NCBI GenBank assembly: GCA_001644045.1
Contig: LUUF01000084.1
Location: 24,920 to 88,919 of the forward strand
Length of the DNA stretch: 64,000 bases
Reading direction: 5' to 3'
Source of the DNA: Methylomonas methanica
GTDB taxonomy: Bacteria; Pseudomonadota; Gammaproteobacteria; Methylococcales; Methylomonadaceae
Numbering within the stretch: position 1 is the stretch's first letter; each line of letters begins with the position of its first letter. A model generated the notes under the pieces. The model did not search any database, was not told the origin of the DNA, and was given only the letters and a program-made list of their open reading frames with translations. Made by a program: the position numbers and the translations under genes. Below are positions 28,312 through 36,729 of this stretch, piece after piece.

Positions 28312-28390
28312 CCCCAACTCGGAGAATCGAGGTAGCCTATCCTATCGCCGCGCGATTATGCTAACGTGGCGCTTTTGCCCCGGAATTGCA

Positions 28391-29335
28391 ATGAAGCCTA
28401 TTACTCACCAGCTCGCACTCGCGTTGTCCTTAGTTTCGTCTGCCCTACTCTGTCAAACGGCCTATGCGGTAACGACACCGGCGGATCAGGACAAATTGCG
28501 CATTCATACCAGCATGCCCAGAAGAACCAGCGACTCGCTATTTTCATACACGGCGGAATGGCGCATCGACGACGGCGAGCTCTACCGTTCAACCGGCTTG
28601 AGCTTTTTAAACGCGCATAAATTCGATGAAGCAACGCCGCCTTACGCGGTCACGAAAAAGCTGCTTACCTCGATGAAAGACGGCATGATTCAGCTCGATC
28701 CGAATTGGCGCGGCATCACCATTACCCAGCCGCCGGAGCAAGCGGAATTGATCATAGCCAACAAAACCGGCTATTCGTTAACGACGGTAACGGTCAGGGA
28801 TTACAGTAACCAAGGCCTGCGTTTCGATCTTGCCGATAAAAATTTCAATACCGACGGCGTGCAAATAGCTCTTGATCTGGTGTTTAGCGCGGATGTGGAA
28901 TATCTTGACGGCTTTACGTCGAAAAAAGCCTTAACTGCCTCGCAAGGTGAAATCGAGATCAAGATAGACGATCAAAAACCGATTCATATCAAAACCGACG
29001 GTAAAACCACCCGCGAACTGGAACAAGAAATCGCCAAGCAGTTAAGCATCTCTCAACTTGCTGAAACACCGCTGTATCCGGGCATGGTCAGCAACGATAC
29101 CCGCAATAACAAACCGTTCGATGGCAGCGAGGTGCAATTTCTAAATCTTGCCGCCAAATCGATCGCAATTGATATTACCGATCCAGCCTTGGGCGTACTG
29201 GCCAAATTCAAGTTCAAGGACGAGAATCACTCGGTGAAGGTTGTCGAGCCGCGTTTCATGCTTGGCGCGCTGGCATTGACTGTGGTTTTAGCCATCGTGT
29301 ATTTCCGACGTAAAAACGCGAAGAAGCCGTCATAA
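28391..29335 (+). CDS. Periplasmic protein with C-terminal membrane anchor, unknown function
   Basis: The ATG at 28391 gives about 314 residues: a signal peptide ending near AYA, a long periplasmic domain, and a C-terminal transmembrane helix (FMLGALALTVVLAIVYF) followed by the basic tail RRKNAKKPS. The domain is beta-rich with mixed charge. I do not recognise its family. It is not a PEP-CTERM protein because the PEP motif is missing before the helix. It ends at a hairpin shared with the converging NlpE-like gene. Confidence 0.65.
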   Translation: MKPITHQLALALSLVSSALLCQTAYAVTTPADQDKLRIHTSMPRRTSDSLFSYTAEWRIDDGELYRSTGLSFLNAHKFDEATPPYAVTKKLLTSMKDGMIQLDPNWRGITITQPPEQAELIIANKTGYSLTTVTVRDYSNQGLRFDLADKNFNTDGVQIALDLVFSADVEYLDGFTSKKALTASQGEIEIKIDDQKPIHIKTDGKTTRELEQEIAKQLSISQLAETPLYPGMVSNDTRNNKPFDGSEVQFLNLAAKSIAIDITDPALGVLAKFKFKDENHSVKVVEPRFMLGALALTVVLAIVYFRRKNAKKPS

Positions 29336-29347
29336 CGGTGCGAGCTT

Positions 29348-29383
29348 CCGGGTGTCCGCTTTTGGGGAGCAGCGGCCACCCGG
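29348..29383. terminator. Hairpin between converging genes
   Basis: CCGGGTG-T-CCGCT (29348-29360) pairs with AGCGG-C-CACCCGG (29371-29383) with one mismatch and a 10-base loop. No T run follows, but the position between converging genes fits a bidirectional terminator. Confidence 0.5.
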
Positions 29384-29395
29384 ATAATACCTAGA

Positions 29396-29878
29396 TTAAT
29401 GCCCTGAATGTTCAGGCTGCTTATCGGTGACGCTGGTTCTACGCAAAATATAGCGATCGGCGAGCTTGCCGGAAAATCGATTGCCGTTGCTATCCAACTG
29501 AATCAACGCATCCTTTTCAACCAGATATTGCTGCGAAGTTGAGCCGTTCTTTGGGGTCAAAACCAGAGTATTGGCTTTGTCGCCCGGAGCAAACTTGCCC
29601 TTTTCAGTAAACTCCCGTTCCGATTTGCCCAGAAATTGGGTCATTAGCAGATAACTGCCATTTTTGTTCAAAGCCAGCGTGGTTTTCACGCCGATGCAGT
29701 CGGCACAAGGTGTCAGTCCATTATAAATCCCCGGCCAGTCCTGGCTTTTGTGTTCGTGATGAGCATCCTTATCGTCCGCTCCGGCCGTTTCGGCGAGCGC
29801 TGGATTACAAGCCGAAAACGCGGCTATGACGAGAAAAAAGACCAGATTCTTTTTGAATTTTAAGTTAACTGTCCGCAT
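29396..29878 (-). CDS. NlpE N-terminal domain protein (copper/envelope stress)
   Basis: With the ATG at 29878 (AGGAGC upstream) the product has 160 residues. A hydrophobic export signal ends either at a lipobox-like FSAC or at ALA a few residues later. A His-rich linker (DAHHEHKSQDW) follows. The NlpE-type domain is recognised by YNGLTPCADCIGVKTTLALN and GSYLLMTQFLG, including the CxxC motif. NlpE is an outer-membrane lipoprotein that activates the Cpx system and is tied to copper tolerance, which is notable because a Cpx-like system lies 12 kb away. Confidence 0.8.
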   Translation of the reverse strand: MRTVNLKFKKNLVFFLVIAAFSACNPALAETAGADDKDAHHEHKSQDWPGIYNGLTPCADCIGVKTTLALNKNGSYLLMTQFLGKSEREFTEKGKFAPGDKANTLVLTPKNGSTSQQYLVEKDALIQLDSNGNRFSGKLADRYILRRTSVTDKQPEHSGH

Positions 29879-30437
29879 ATTTGCTCCTGGGCAAACCATC
29901 GATAATAATAATTATTGGGTAGATACCGCGCTGGAAATCCATTATTCGCTAAAGTTCTTTCGCGTGAAATGGCCTGGGAAAATTAGCACGTCAACAATAA
30001 CGATCACCAATCAGTGCCCTTTTACCGATTACCATCTAACCGATCGAAAGCACACTCCATTGATTTATAAAGCCTCCCTTACAAACCACGCGTGATTCCA
30101 ACGGTGTATTGTGGCATAGCTGCGGATGATTGACTGCTTTCATATCGCTAAGCTTTACGGACAACTCGGTTAAGCGATCAGCCAACTGAGTTCCAGCACT
30201 AATCTTCTGAGCAGAGACCGTTCTGCGAAGGCTTGAACACGGTGTAACCTTGTCTGCTGAGGCTAGCCTTGAACTTATTAGTGCGCTTACCAGGATCGGC
30301 AGGGACATTTTTGTGTGCTAAACCAGCTTTTTCATAGCCGTTTTTTGACGCAACACTTAAAAATCCGACTGTCGCTCATCGAAGTGTTTTTTGAATGTTA
30401 CATTGCCGCCCGATTAGAAAATTTGATCGATTATTGC
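29879..30437. other. Intergenic region with one doubtful small gene
   Basis: This A/T-rich stretch lies upstream of both the NlpE-like gene and the metalloprotease. A leftward open frame at 30036-30308 could encode 90 residues starting with a signal-like segment, but it has no ribosome-binding site and no recognisable family, so it is only noted. Nothing else stands out. Confidence 0.5.
30036..30308 (-). CDS. Doubtful small exported protein
   Basis: The frame starts at an ATG at 30308 with no Shine-Dalgarno sequence. The predicted start MSLPILVSALISSRLASA is signal-like, and the rest has three Cys residues and no known domain. It may be chance. Confidence 0.25.
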   Translation of the reverse strand: MSLPILVSALISSRLASADKVTPCSSLRRTVSAQKISAGTQLADRLTELSVKLSDMKAVNHPQLCHNTPLESRVVCKGGFINQWSVLSIG

Positions 30438-30456
30438 CGGTACCGAAACGGTACCG
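30438..30456. promoter_or_regulatory. Twin CGGTACCG palindromes upstream of the metalloprotease
   Basis: Two perfect 8-bp palindromes, CGGTACCG at 30438-30445 and 30449-30456, are separated by AAA. Together they form one 19-base dyad about 95 bases before the protease start. This is the form of a repressor or activator site, though no regulator is known. A second inverted repeat (CTTCAGTAAG at 30492, CTTGCTGAAG at 30519) lies in the presumed leader. Confidence 0.4.
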
Positions 30457-30550
30457 ATATTTCTACCCCGAGATGCCGCTAGGTGATCTCGCTTCAGTAA
30501 GTTGGCTCGGTTGGTGTGCTTGCTGAAGTTAAACTCCAAAGGTGACCGAT

Positions 30551-32782
30551 ATGAATACTCATATCCCAAGAAAACCCAAAACTCTGGCATCCGCTATTTC
30601 CGCCGGACTACTTTTTTCCACGATGGCGTTTGCCGCGGACACTTCACAGTTAATCGGCAAAGATCTCGACCAAAATCGCGATCTGGTTGCCACTGTGATG
30701 CAAGGCCGTAATTACACGATACAAATCGACGAGCAAGGAAAAATTAAACAAGTCATCGACACCGGCGCCAACGGCGACGGCACCGATCCGCTTGCCATCG
30801 CCGGCACCTCATCCGCTACGCCGTCAAGCGCAGGCGCGATGGCGGAATTACCGGTTAATTATCAAGGCCAGCACGCTATCGATATACTGGGCGCCGATTT
30901 GCCCAAAGTCGCGTCCAACCATGGCTTGACTCCGGAAAAATTCAAGGAAATGCTGACGCAGGACGAGACGATGCGGGTCGACGGTAACGGCCGAGTCTTG
31001 TATGTGGACAATACCACCGATCAGCAAAATCAAACGCAAGCTGGCAATGTCGTATCACCCGATAATGTTACCGGTACAACGACTACAACCAATCCACCGG
31101 TGCCAATCGCCTCGAAAGCCGCATTGGCAAACGCGTTTTTATTGCACAGCAAACCGGGCGCAAGCAAAACCATTTACCTGGATTTCGACGGTCATATTGC
31201 TCAGGGCACGGCTTGGTCAGCTTCCACCATTAACGCGCCTGCATACGATTTAACCGGCAACCCTGGCGTTTTTGACGATACTGAGCGCAGTAATATCATT
31301 AGTATGTGGAATCGGGTAGCGGAAGATTACATCGCCTTCGATGTGGACGTTACCACCCAACTGCCGACTAACGATGCCTTATTCCGCACCAGCGCGGCAG
31401 ATACCAATTATGGAATACGCGTGGTGGTCACCAAAACCGTGTTTAACTGCGGTTGCGGCGGTGTTGCCTATGTGGGTGTAGTCAATTTCGTTAACAACGC
31501 TTATTACCAACCGGCCTGGGTGTTCCAAGACGGTTTGGCAAATAACGAAAAATACATTGCCGAAGCGGTTTCTCACGAAGCCGGCCATAATCTGGGCCTG
31601 CAACACGATGGACAATACCCTAGCACCGGCTATTACGCGGGTCATGGTACAGGCGTCACGGGTTGGGCGCCGATTATGGGTGTGGGCTATTACAAAAATC
31701 TGACGCAATGGAATCCAGGCAGCTATCCAAATGCCAACAATCAACAGGATGATATTGCGACGTTCGCCAGTTACGGTATTCTGGTCAGAAGCGACGATTA
31801 CGGTAATACCTTAGGCACCGCCAGTTCCTTAATCAATATAGGCACTGCAACTGCGCTGAATATTCAAACGTTCGGTGTGATAGAAAAATCTACCGATACT
31901 GACATGTTCGTGATCAGCACCGGTGGCGGACTTATCAACTTGACAGCCAGTCCTGCAGCGGTAGGTCCAAACCTGGATATTAAGTTGACCTTATATAACG
32001 CTAGCGGTGCCGTGGTGGCTAGCAACGCGCCGGAAACCACTTTAACAGCTGCCATCAACCAATCCGTACCGGCAGGCACATATTATTTGGCGGTAACAGG
32101 CTCAGGTCGTGCGGCAGTAAGCGGCGATGCGGGCTACTCTGTTTACGGCAGCTTGGGGCAATACCAGATCACCGGTAGTTACGTGCCGGCTGGCACTGTG
32201 TTGACAAAACCTCCAGTTGGCAGCATCTCCGCCTCTACTTTGTCAGGCCCAGCACCGTTAACGGTTAATTTCTCGGCCAATAACACAGTCGGCAACGGCA
32301 ATATCACCAGTTATCAGTGGTCATTTGGGGATAACACCAGTGCGACCGGTGCAAACCCCGCTCATACTTTTACGACAGTAGGCACCTATAACGTTAAGTT
32401 GCTGGTTACCAATCAATATCAGTTAACCGACACCAAAACGGTTCAAGTCACAGTAACGGCGCCGCCTTTGCCAACCATGTGGGTATCCACGATAGGCATG
32501 TCTATCGTTAAGAGCACCAATGTGCAGGCAAAAATATCGGTTAAATTGATCGATTCCAACGGCAAACCGGTAGCGAATGCCACCGTAGTAGGTACTTTTA
32601 GCGGTTCGGTTGCCGGTACGATTACCAGTAAAACGGATGCGACCGGTACCGTTATCCAAGCTGCTACTACCACAAAACTGATCGGCGGTTCCGCCACCTA
32701 TACGCTAAACAGCGTGACTGCGGCGGGTTACACCTACAATCCGACCAAGAATGTGAGGTCGGTTGTTACGATGACCTGGTAA
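30551..32782 (+). CDS. Secreted zinc metalloprotease with PPC and PKD domains
   Basis: The ATG at 30551 (AAAGGTGA upstream) gives 743 residues. A signal peptide ends near AFAAD. A propeptide-like region follows, and then a catalytic domain with HEAGHNLGLQH at residues 342-352, the HExxHxxGxxH zinc motif of metzincin-like peptidases. A downstream Met-turn-like segment (WAPIMGVGYY) supports this. The later part has a PPC-type beta domain (about residues 410-545, DTDMFVISTGGG, AGTYYLAVTG) and a PKD domain (about 555-640, SYQWSFGDNTS, TVGTYNVKLLV). A final Ig-like beta domain closes the protein. It is probably released to degrade extracellular protein. Two strong terminators follow. Confidence 0.88.
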   Translation: MNTHIPRKPKTLASAISAGLLFSTMAFAADTSQLIGKDLDQNRDLVATVMQGRNYTIQIDEQGKIKQVIDTGANGDGTDPLAIAGTSSATPSSAGAMAELPVNYQGQHAIDILGADLPKVASNHGLTPEKFKEMLTQDETMRVDGNGRVLYVDNTTDQQNQTQAGNVVSPDNVTGTTTTTNPPVPIASKAALANAFLLHSKPGASKTIYLDFDGHIAQGTAWSASTINAPAYDLTGNPGVFDDTERSNIISMWNRVAEDYIAFDVDVTTQLPTNDALFRTSAADTNYGIRVVVTKTVFNCGCGGVAYVGVVNFVNNAYYQPAWVFQDGLANNEKYIAEAVSHEAGHNLGLQHDGQYPSTGYYAGHGTGVTGWAPIMGVGYYKNLTQWNPGSYPNANNQQDDIATFASYGILVRSDDYGNTLGTASSLINIGTATALNIQTFGVIEKSTDTDMFVISTGGGLINLTASPAAVGPNLDIKLTLYNASGAVVASNAPETTLTAAINQSVPAGTYYLAVTGSGRAAVSGDAGYSVYGSLGQYQITGSYVPAGTVLTKPPVGSISASTLSGPAPLTVNFSANNTVGNGNITSYQWSFGDNTSATGANPAHTFTTVGTYNVKLLVTNQYQLTDTKTVQVTVTAPPLPTMWVSTIGMSIVKSTNVQAKISVKLIDSNGKPVANATVVGTFSGSVAGTITSKTDATGTVIQAATTTKLIGGSATYTLNSVTAAGYTYNPTKNVRSVVTMTW

Positions 32783-32797
32783 GGAACTAGACCAAAA

Positions 32798-32822
32798 AAA
32801 AGGGGGACGATTCACCCCTTTT
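32798..32822 (+). terminator. Rho-independent terminator after the metalloprotease
   Basis: AAAAGGGG (32798-32805) pairs with CCCCTTTT (32815-32822) around a nine-base loop, 16 bases past the stop codon. Confidence 0.7.
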
Positions 32823-32856
32823 AATCGGAACCTAAAGGCCGGCTCGCTGGCTGAAT

Positions 32857-32889
32857 AAAAAGCCTGTAGCGTTTAGCTACAGGCTTTTT
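32857..32889. terminator. Strong bidirectional terminator
   Basis: AAAAAGCCTGTAGC (32857-32870) and GCTACAGGCTTTTT (32876-32889) are perfectly complementary with loop GTTTA, and runs of A and T flank both sides. It serves the rightward protease gene and the leftward membrane protein gene. Confidence 0.9.
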
Positions 32890-32910
32890 TACGTTGAGAT
32901 TGCCACTTTT

Positions 32911-33243
32911 TTAAAACGGAAACACCGATAGATTTAAACCTATCATCGCGATATTTAGAACGAATCCATAGCTAGCCATCGTTTTTCGCAGTTTTGACTT
33001 GAACATCGCAACCGAGGCCAAGCCTAAACCAACGAGATCCATCAGAATAAAAGCCGTAATCAAAAAGCGTAAGCCATCGCTGTTCGATACACCATCCGTA
33101 GCGGCGTAGATGGGAAATAAAAGAAATATCCAAATAACCAGATTACAAGCCGCCAGCAATAACGCAGTATTCGAATACCCAAGCAGTCGATGCTTCATGC
33201 GCCGGGGCGGGGTTTGTTGAAGTTCATCTATCGGCTGATTCAT
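32911..33243 (-). CDS. Small membrane protein of unknown function
   Basis: About 110 residues with three hydrophobic segments (NTALLLAACNLVIWIFLLF, RFLITAFILMDLVGLGLAS and SYGFVLNIAMIGLNLSV). The N-terminal 25 residues are polar with a basic cluster (PPRRMKHRLLG). The start is uncertain between 33243 and 33252. No family is recognised, but the regular membrane pattern and the terminator directly downstream argue for a real gene. Confidence 0.6.
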   Translation of the reverse strand: MNQPIDELQQTPPRRMKHRLLGYSNTALLLAACNLVIWIFLLFPIYAATDGVSNSDGLRFLITAFILMDLVGLGLASVAMFKSKLRKTMASYGFVLNIAMIGLNLSVFPF

Positions 33244-33252
33244 CGTGGTCAT

Positions 33253-33689
33253 CGCTAGTTATTGATTAAGTACAGACTCTTGCAGGCGCATTTTGGAGTT
33301 TTACGCATACAGGTCCTTATAATTTTTATATGGTCGAGCTATCTATTTGTCCCAAATAGTGACATGCCGACACTATCAGTTCCAGCTTTTTTGTTCTACA
33401 ACACCCGCAAAATAAATTTCCGGAGATACCAGCTTTCAGCAGAAATCGGCGTTGTCGAGAAAATGCCCCAACCCGTTGAAGCCAACAGCGTTCTTGGCAA
33501 GTCTTCGCACAATCTTCTTACAAACAATTAATAACATTGATTTATCGCTTTCGATTAGCCGGGCGCTAAGGGTATGATTACCCCAGCAATCGGATGGTAA
33601 AGTCATCAGCAAGAATGACGGAGCCTGTGCTGTTCATGCCGTTGGTTGCCAACATAATTCCTATCAAAACACTTATAAGAAGGAAGGAT
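33253..33689. other. Intergenic region upstream of the terminal oxidase locus
   Basis: No convincing gene is seen. A short rightward frame at 33262-33531 has no ribosome-binding site and low-complexity content. The stretch probably contains the promoter for the oxidase operon, but I cannot point to a clear element. Confidence 0.5.
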
Positions 33690-33842
33690 ATGAACAATCT
33701 CTCTGAAGAAGAACGTCAAAAAATTCTACACGGCTCCCCGGTCGGCACCTGGGCGCTGATGTTGATCGTCGGCGGCGGCATGGTCGTGGCTTGGCTGTTA
33801 ATGTACTACGGCATATTTTTGCCTCGCGGCCATATCGGCTAA
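33690..33842 (+). CDS. Small single-helix subunit of the terminal oxidase locus
   Basis: The ATG at 33690 is preceded by AAGGAAGGA and gives a 50-residue protein. It has a polar N-terminus (MNNLSEEERQKILHGSPVG) and one transmembrane helix (TWALMLIVGGGMVVAWLLMYYGIFL). It lies nine bases before the oxidase subunit II gene in the same direction. Small single-helix subunits accompany ba3-type oxidases (such as subunit IIa in Thermus), so this is probably an accessory subunit; that role is inferred from size and place. Confidence 0.75.
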   Translation: MNNLSEEERQKILHGSPVGTWALMLIVGGGMVVAWLLMYYGIFLPRGHIG

Positions 33843-33851
33843 GGGGGCTGC

Positions 33852-34376
33852 ATGCATATCGATAAACTGGAAAAAAACTGGGCGGGTATCTCTCTGGGGA
33901 TAGCCGGATTGTTCGTCGCCGTGATTCTGGGGTCTGCGTTTTTTCACGGCATTCACGCGCCGAGCAACGTGGAAACCATAGACTCCGCCAAACTGCATCT
34001 ATCCGCCGAATTCGCCGAAGATAAACTTGGCGTGCAACGCAATCCCAATGGTAGCGTCACCGTGCGCATGGTAGCCGGCCGTTACGGCTTTTATCCCAAA
34101 GACCTGACCTTGCCGGCGGAAACCGCTATTACTTTCCGCTGGGTGAGTCTGGATGTAATTCACGGCGTACATATGCCAATGACCAATATGAGCACGATGA
34201 TCGTACCGGGCTACGTCGCGCAAGTAACCACCGAGCTGCATCATGCCGGCGATTATCCACTGCTGTGTAACGAATATTGCGGCATGGGCCATGCGCATAT
34301 GTGGAGCAACATCAAGGTGGTCAGCAAAGCGCAATGGGATGCGCTCAATACTCAAGGGGGAGCGAATCATGGATAA
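33852..34376 (+). CDS. Cytochrome c oxidase subunit II (CuA), ba3-like
   Basis: This 174-residue protein has one N-terminal transmembrane helix (about residues 12-32) and a periplasmic cupredoxin domain. The binuclear CuA site is seen as His in DVIHGVHM and CNEYCGMGHAHM (C-x3-C-x3-H-x2-M), so electrons from cytochrome c enter here. The short length and single helix match B-type oxidases rather than A-type ones with two helices. The last eight bases overlap the start of subunit I. Confidence 0.92.
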   Translation: MHIDKLEKNWAGISLGIAGLFVAVILGSAFFHGIHAPSNVETIDSAKLHLSAEFAEDKLGVQRNPNGSVTVRMVAGRYGFYPKDLTLPAETAITFRWVSLDVIHGVHMPMTNMSTMIVPGYVAQVTTELHHAGDYPLLCNEYCGMGHAHMWSNIKVVSKAQWDALNTQGGANHG

Positions 34377-35988
34377 CGCAGTGGAAAAAAAATTGGCGCT
34401 AACCCACTTCTGGGTGGCGTTCGGCGCGTTCGGGCTGGCGGCGGTGATGGGCTTATATCAGGTCATCGAGCGTAGCGGCTTTTTCGGCTTTTTAGAATCA
34501 CGGGAAGTGTATTACGCTTCGGTCAGTACCCACGGCGTGTTAATGGGTTTTGTGTTGACGACATTTTTCATCATGGGCTTTGGCTATTACGTGGCCAACA
34601 CCACATTGAAATTGCCGGTTTGGAATAAGACCTTTGCCTGGACCGGCTTCGGCGTGGCGCTGACCGGTGTAGTTCTAGCGGCATTACCTCTGCTGTTGGG
34701 CCAGGCTTCAGTACTATTCACCTTTTATCCGCCGCTGATGGCTCATCCGATATTTTATATCGGCGCGACCTTGTTGGTCGTGGGTTCCTGGTTCTGGTGC
34801 GTGTCGATGATTGTGATGTACATGCAATGGAAAAAGGCTAATCCGGGTCAACCTGTACCGCTGGCAATGTTTGCCACCACCGCCAATGCCATCCTATGGT
34901 TATGGACCAGTGCCGGCGTCGCTACCGAAGTGCTGTTCCAGCTGATTCCCTGGGCATTGGGCTGGATAGATACTATCGATGCCGGTCTGGCGCGCACCTT
35001 GTTTGCCTGGACTTTGCATCCCATCGTCTACTTCTGGTTGATTCCAACCTACACAGCCTTTTATACGCTGGTGCCCAAGCAAGCCGGCGGCTTCTTGTTT
35101 AGCGACGAGATGGCCCGGGCAGCGTTTATTTTGTTGGTAGTATTCAGTTTGCCCATTGGTTTCCATCACTTATATATGGACCCTGAACAAGCTCACGGCT
35201 GGAAAATTTTGCATGCGGTCGGCACTTTTGTGGTCACCCTGCCAACCTTTATCACCGGTTTTACCGTAATAGCCTCGCTGGAAATCGCCGGCCGACTCAA
35301 CGGCGGCAAAGGCTTGTTCGGCTGGATTGCCACCCTTCCCTGGAATAATCCGATGGTGTTGGCGATTATTCTGGGTTTGTTGATGCTGATCTTCGGCGGT
35401 TTCGGCGGCCTGGTCAACGCCAGCTACGCGATGAACGCGATGGTGCATAACACCGCCTGGATTTCCGGACACTTCCATCTGATCTTCGGCGGCACCACCA
35501 TCATCATGTACTTTGGGATTGCCTATTATTTTTGGCCGATTTTGACCGGTAAATCGTTGTATTGCCCATCAATGGCAATTGCCCAACTGTGGAGCTGGTT
35601 TATCGGTATGGTCATCATGACCACCCCATGGCATATATTGGGCTTGCTGGGTCAACCGCGCCGCATAGACAGCGTCAACTACAACAATCTATTAACCATT
35701 TCCTGGGAACCTTACGAAGTGACCATGATTTTCGGCGGCTTGATTCTGGTGATTTCCGCCGGCATGCTGGTGTACAACCTGTATAAAACCCAGCTCGGCA
35801 GCGAAAGCTATCAGGGCGAAGTGGAATATGCGGAACCGATACATGCGGTCAAGGACTTGCCCGGCTATCTGAACAGCTTCACGTTATGGAACGTTATCAT
35901 AGGCGTATTCATGCTGATTGCTTTCGGTTATCCGATCCTGCAATTCTTCTTGATGGAAACCTTTGGTTCAGGCAGATGGGGGGTCTGA
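34369..35988 (+). CDS. Cytochrome c oxidase subunit I, B-type (ba3-like)
   Basis: This 539-residue polytopic protein carries the catalytic centre that reduces oxygen to water and pumps protons. Heme ligands are seen in STHGVLMGF and HNTAWISGHFHLIFGG. CuB ligands are in TLHPIVYFWLIPTY, with the cross-linked Tyr four residues after His, and in GFHHLYMDP. The start at 34369 is set by GGGGGAG upstream and the natural N-terminus MDNAVEKKLALTHFWV; a longer frame reads through subunit II. B-type enzymes have high oxygen affinity, which is useful for a methane oxidiser or nitrogen fixer at low oxygen. Confidence 0.93.
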   Translation: MDNAVEKKLALTHFWVAFGAFGLAAVMGLYQVIERSGFFGFLESREVYYASVSTHGVLMGFVLTTFFIMGFGYYVANTTLKLPVWNKTFAWTGFGVALTGVVLAALPLLLGQASVLFTFYPPLMAHPIFYIGATLLVVGSWFWCVSMIVMYMQWKKANPGQPVPLAMFATTANAILWLWTSAGVATEVLFQLIPWALGWIDTIDAGLARTLFAWTLHPIVYFWLIPTYTAFYTLVPKQAGGFLFSDEMARAAFILLVVFSLPIGFHHLYMDPEQAHGWKILHAVGTFVVTLPTFITGFTVIASLEIAGRLNGGKGLFGWIATLPWNNPMVLAIILGLLMLIFGGFGGLVNASYAMNAMVHNTAWISGHFHLIFGGTTIIMYFGIAYYFWPILTGKSLYCPSMAIAQLWSWFIGMVIMTTPWHILGLLGQPRRIDSVNYNNLLTISWEPYEVTMIFGGLILVISAGMLVYNLYKTQLGSESYQGEVEYAEPIHAVKDLPGYLNSFTLWNVIIGVFMLIAFGYPILQFFLMETFGSGRWGV

Positions 35989-35990
35989 TC

Positions 35991-36638
35991 ATGAAAAAAC
36001 TCATTCTAAGTGCAGCATTATTGTTGCCAAGCGCCGCGTTTGCGCAGCCTTCCTCACACGTCGCCTGGACCGCCGATCAGTTAAATTTCGTGAAAGCCGG
36101 CAACCCGCAAAAAGGCGAAGAGTTGGCCAAAACTTGCAGCGCCTGTCACGGCGAAAAAGGTATCAGCGCCTCGGCGGCTTTCCCGTCGCTGGCCGGGCAA
36201 TTGCCTACTTATTTGTATAAGCAATTGCAGGATTACGCCGACGGTAGCCGGGATAACGCGATGATGTCCGGTTTGGCCAAAACCCTGAGTAAACAGGACG
36301 CCGCCGATCTGGCGGTATGGTTCGGCTCGCAAGCGCCAGCGTTCCAGTCGAGAACGGTTATGGTCTATGAAAAAGCCGAAAAACTGGTTAAATCCGGCAG
36401 TAGCGAGCGGGTGTTGCCACCTTGCGAAGTGTGCCACGGCGGCGACGGTAAGGGTCAAGCGGTCGACATTCCGGCCCTATCCGGCCAGAATGCCGATTAC
36501 ATCTCGGCCACACTGAAAGCGTTTAAGGACGGTACGCGTCGCAACGACATCTACAGCCGGATGCGCATCATCGCGCAAACCTTGACTGACGAAGAAATCA
36601 GCGAACTGGGTTATTACTACCAAAACATCAAAAAATAG
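35991..36638 (+). CDS. Diheme cytochrome c4-type protein of the oxidase locus
   Basis: This 215-residue protein has a signal peptide (MKKLILSAALLLPSAAFA) and two class I cytochrome domains with CSACH and CEVCH heme sites. PSLAGQLPTYLYKQL and PALSGQNADYISATL are the paired c4 signatures. It starts two bases after subunit I and is probably the direct electron donor to the oxidase. It is similar in design to the protein encoded at 21355. Confidence 0.92.
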   Translation: MKKLILSAALLLPSAAFAQPSSHVAWTADQLNFVKAGNPQKGEELAKTCSACHGEKGISASAAFPSLAGQLPTYLYKQLQDYADGSRDNAMMSGLAKTLSKQDAADLAVWFGSQAPAFQSRTVMVYEKAEKLVKSGSSERVLPPCEVCHGGDGKGQAVDIPALSGQNADYISATLKAFKDGTRRNDIYSRMRIIAQTLTDEEISELGYYYQNIKK

Positions 36639-36652
36639 TAATATGCTTGGCA

Positions 36653-36677
36653 CGGGAGGCAGGACTTTTGCCTCCCG
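36653..36677 (+). terminator. Hairpin between cytochrome c4 and the membrane cytochrome
   Basis: CGGGAGGCA (36653-36661) pairs perfectly with TGCCTCCCG (36669-36677). Only CTT follows, so it may slow or partly end transcription before the next gene. Confidence 0.5.
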
Positions 36678-36729
36678 CTTAAAGTCTTGTGCTAAGCGAT
36701 ACCATCCTCAATAACCCGGAATAGCATCT

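Noticed and set aside
30480..30535. Sigma-54 promoter before the metalloprotease (TTGGCTCGGTTGGTGTGC)
   Set aside because: The spacing from GG leads to GT or is one base off for GC, so it does not meet the -24/-12 rule.
33262..33531. Rightward frame before the oxidase locus
   Set aside because: No ribosome-binding site and no recognisable protein features; the region is more likely promoter sequence.
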